Shown: positions 6,365 to 7,016 of the stretch, one piece after another | Position numbering within the stretch: the stretch's first letter is position 1 | Layout: each line of letters begins with the position of its first letter | DNA from: Pseudomonadota bacterium | GTDB lineage: Bacteria; Desulfobacterota; Desulfovibrionia; Desulfovibrionales; Desulfovibrionaceae | Direction: 5' to 3' | DNA length: 7,016 nucleotides | Assembly (NCBI GenBank): GCA_018822065.1 | Contig: JAHJKV010000505.1 | Span: forward strand, 1 to 7,016 | Translations under genes and position numbers: made by a program | The notes under the pieces: generated by a model | What the model was told of the DNA's origin: nothing | Database searches by the model: none | What the model saw: the letters and a program-made list of their open reading frames with translations, nothing else

Positions 6365-7016
6365 ATGATACGAATATTCGCAATTCTCGGAGTAATCGCG
6401 CTGATTGTTCAGCAGTGGTTCATCTGGGCCTATGCTCCTCTGGCCCAGTCCGGGGTGGTGCAGAAGATTTTCTACCTGCACATGCCCCTGGCCTGGTGGG
6501 GGCTGATCAGCTTCTTCGTCGTGTTCTGCGCCAGCCTTGGCTATCTGTTCAAGCGGACCGTGGTCCTGGACACCCTGGCTGCGGCTGCGGCCGAACTGGG
6601 CGTGCTCTTCTGCGGGCTGGCCCTGGTCTCCGGGTCCATCTGGGCCCGGGCCGAGTGGGGCCACTGGTGGGTCTGGGACCCGAAGCTGACCACCACCCTG
6701 ATCATGTGGTACGTCTATGCGGGCTATCTGGTTCTTAGGTCCTCGCCTGTGGCGGCGGAGCGCAAGGGGCTGGTTTCGGCGGTGCTCGGCGTGGTCGCCT
6801 TTCTCGATGTGCCGCTGGTTTTCTTCGCCACCAAACTCTGGGGCGGGGTACATCCTGCGGACACGGCTCGCAAGGCCAGCGGCATGACCGCAAAGATGTG
6901 GCACACGGTTTTTGCCGGTCTGGTGGCCATGGGCATCATCTGGGGGATCTACCTGACCATCCGCTGGCGGCAGCGCAGGCTGGCCGAGTGGCTCGACGCC
7001 TGCATGGCCGGGGCAG
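6365..7016 (+). CDS. ccmC: Haem-handling protein CcmC (3' end cut by window edge)
   Basis: CcmC is an inner-membrane protein of System I that binds haem at its periplasmic WWD domain and joins it to CcmE. The frame runs open from ATG 6365 to the window edge (217 codons); the family is about 220-250 residues, so only a short C-terminus is missing. Key features are His39 in FYLHMPLAWW, the WWD signature WGHWWVWDPKLTT (98-110), and His163 in LWGGVHPAD. The two histidines match the axial haem ligands His60 and His184 of E. coli CcmC. About six membrane segments are seen. ATG 6365 is the first start in this frame after the ccmB TAA. Its upstream sequence (AAAGTGAGTGTCAG) has no strong Shine-Dalgarno match, so translation may depend on ribosomes finishing ccmB 12 bases earlier. 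Whether ccmD or other ccm genes follow lies outside the window. Confidence 0.96.
   Translation, partial: MIRIFAILGVIALIVQQWFIWAYAPLAQSGVVQKIFYLHMPLAWWGLISFFVVFCASLGYLFKRTVVLDTLAAAAAELGVLFCGLALVSGSIWARAEWGHWWVWDPKLTTTLIMWYVYAGYLVLRSSPVAAERKGLVSAVLGVVAFLDVPLVFFATKLWGGVHPADTARKASGMTAKMWHTVFAGLVAMGIIWGIYLTIRWRQRRLAEWLDACMAGA

Noticed and set aside
6358..6738. 126-codon ORF beginning just after ccmB
   Set aside because: It is a different frame from ccmC and lacks any motif; the ccmC frame from 6365 has the WWD signature and haem-ligand histidines.
5636..6904. 422-codon ORF on the minus strand
   Set aside because: It is antisense to ccmB and ccmC, with a hydrophilic, repetitive-looking composition (E, Q, G, H) and no recognisable family; it is a shadow of the two membrane-protein genes.

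Overview
The window is high-GC, gene-dense bacterial DNA with seven protein genes and almost no spare sequence. The best guess for its source is a sulfate-reducing deltaproteobacterium (Desulfovibrio-like, Desulfovibrionota). The main reason is the CcmE protein: it carries a C-x3-Y motif in place of the usual haem-binding H-x3-Y, a variant described for Desulfovibrio and archaea. A NifS-type cysteine desulfurase and a GT9 heptosyltransferase (Gram-negative surface polysaccharide) fit this source. The assignment is an inference from protein features; no database was searched.

Left part (1-1389, minus strand): the N-terminal third of a NifS-like cysteine desulfurase runs off the left edge. It lies 35 bases downstream of a complete GT9 glycosyltransferase gene, so the two are probably co-transcribed leftward. 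A 113-base divergent intergenic region (1390-1502) holds a perfect 7-bp inverted repeat and candidate promoters.

Right part (1503-7016, plus strand): a CNNM/HlyC/CorC-type membrane protein with a CBS pair (no C-terminal CorC_HlyC domain) is followed 35 bases later by a cytochrome c maturation (System I) cluster in the order ccmE, ccmF, ccmA, ccmB, ccmC. CcmA and CcmB form the ABC machine that releases haem-loaded CcmE. CcmC loads haem onto CcmE. CcmF takes haem from CcmE and attaches it to apocytochromes. ccmF/ccmA overlap by one base, ccmA/ccmB overlap by seven, and ccmB/ccmC are separated by 12 bases in the same reading frame. The one loose joint is a 152-base gap between ccmE and ccmF. ccmC runs off the right edge, so whether ccmD, ccmG, ccmH or ccmI follow cannot be judged here.

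The most notable biology is the Cys-type CcmE within an otherwise canonical ABCEF set. Also notable is a repeated layout in which a GC-rich hairpin sits 1-4 bases before the Shine-Dalgarno sequence of three genes. No RNA gene, CRISPR array, insertion sequence or convincing intrinsic terminator was seen.
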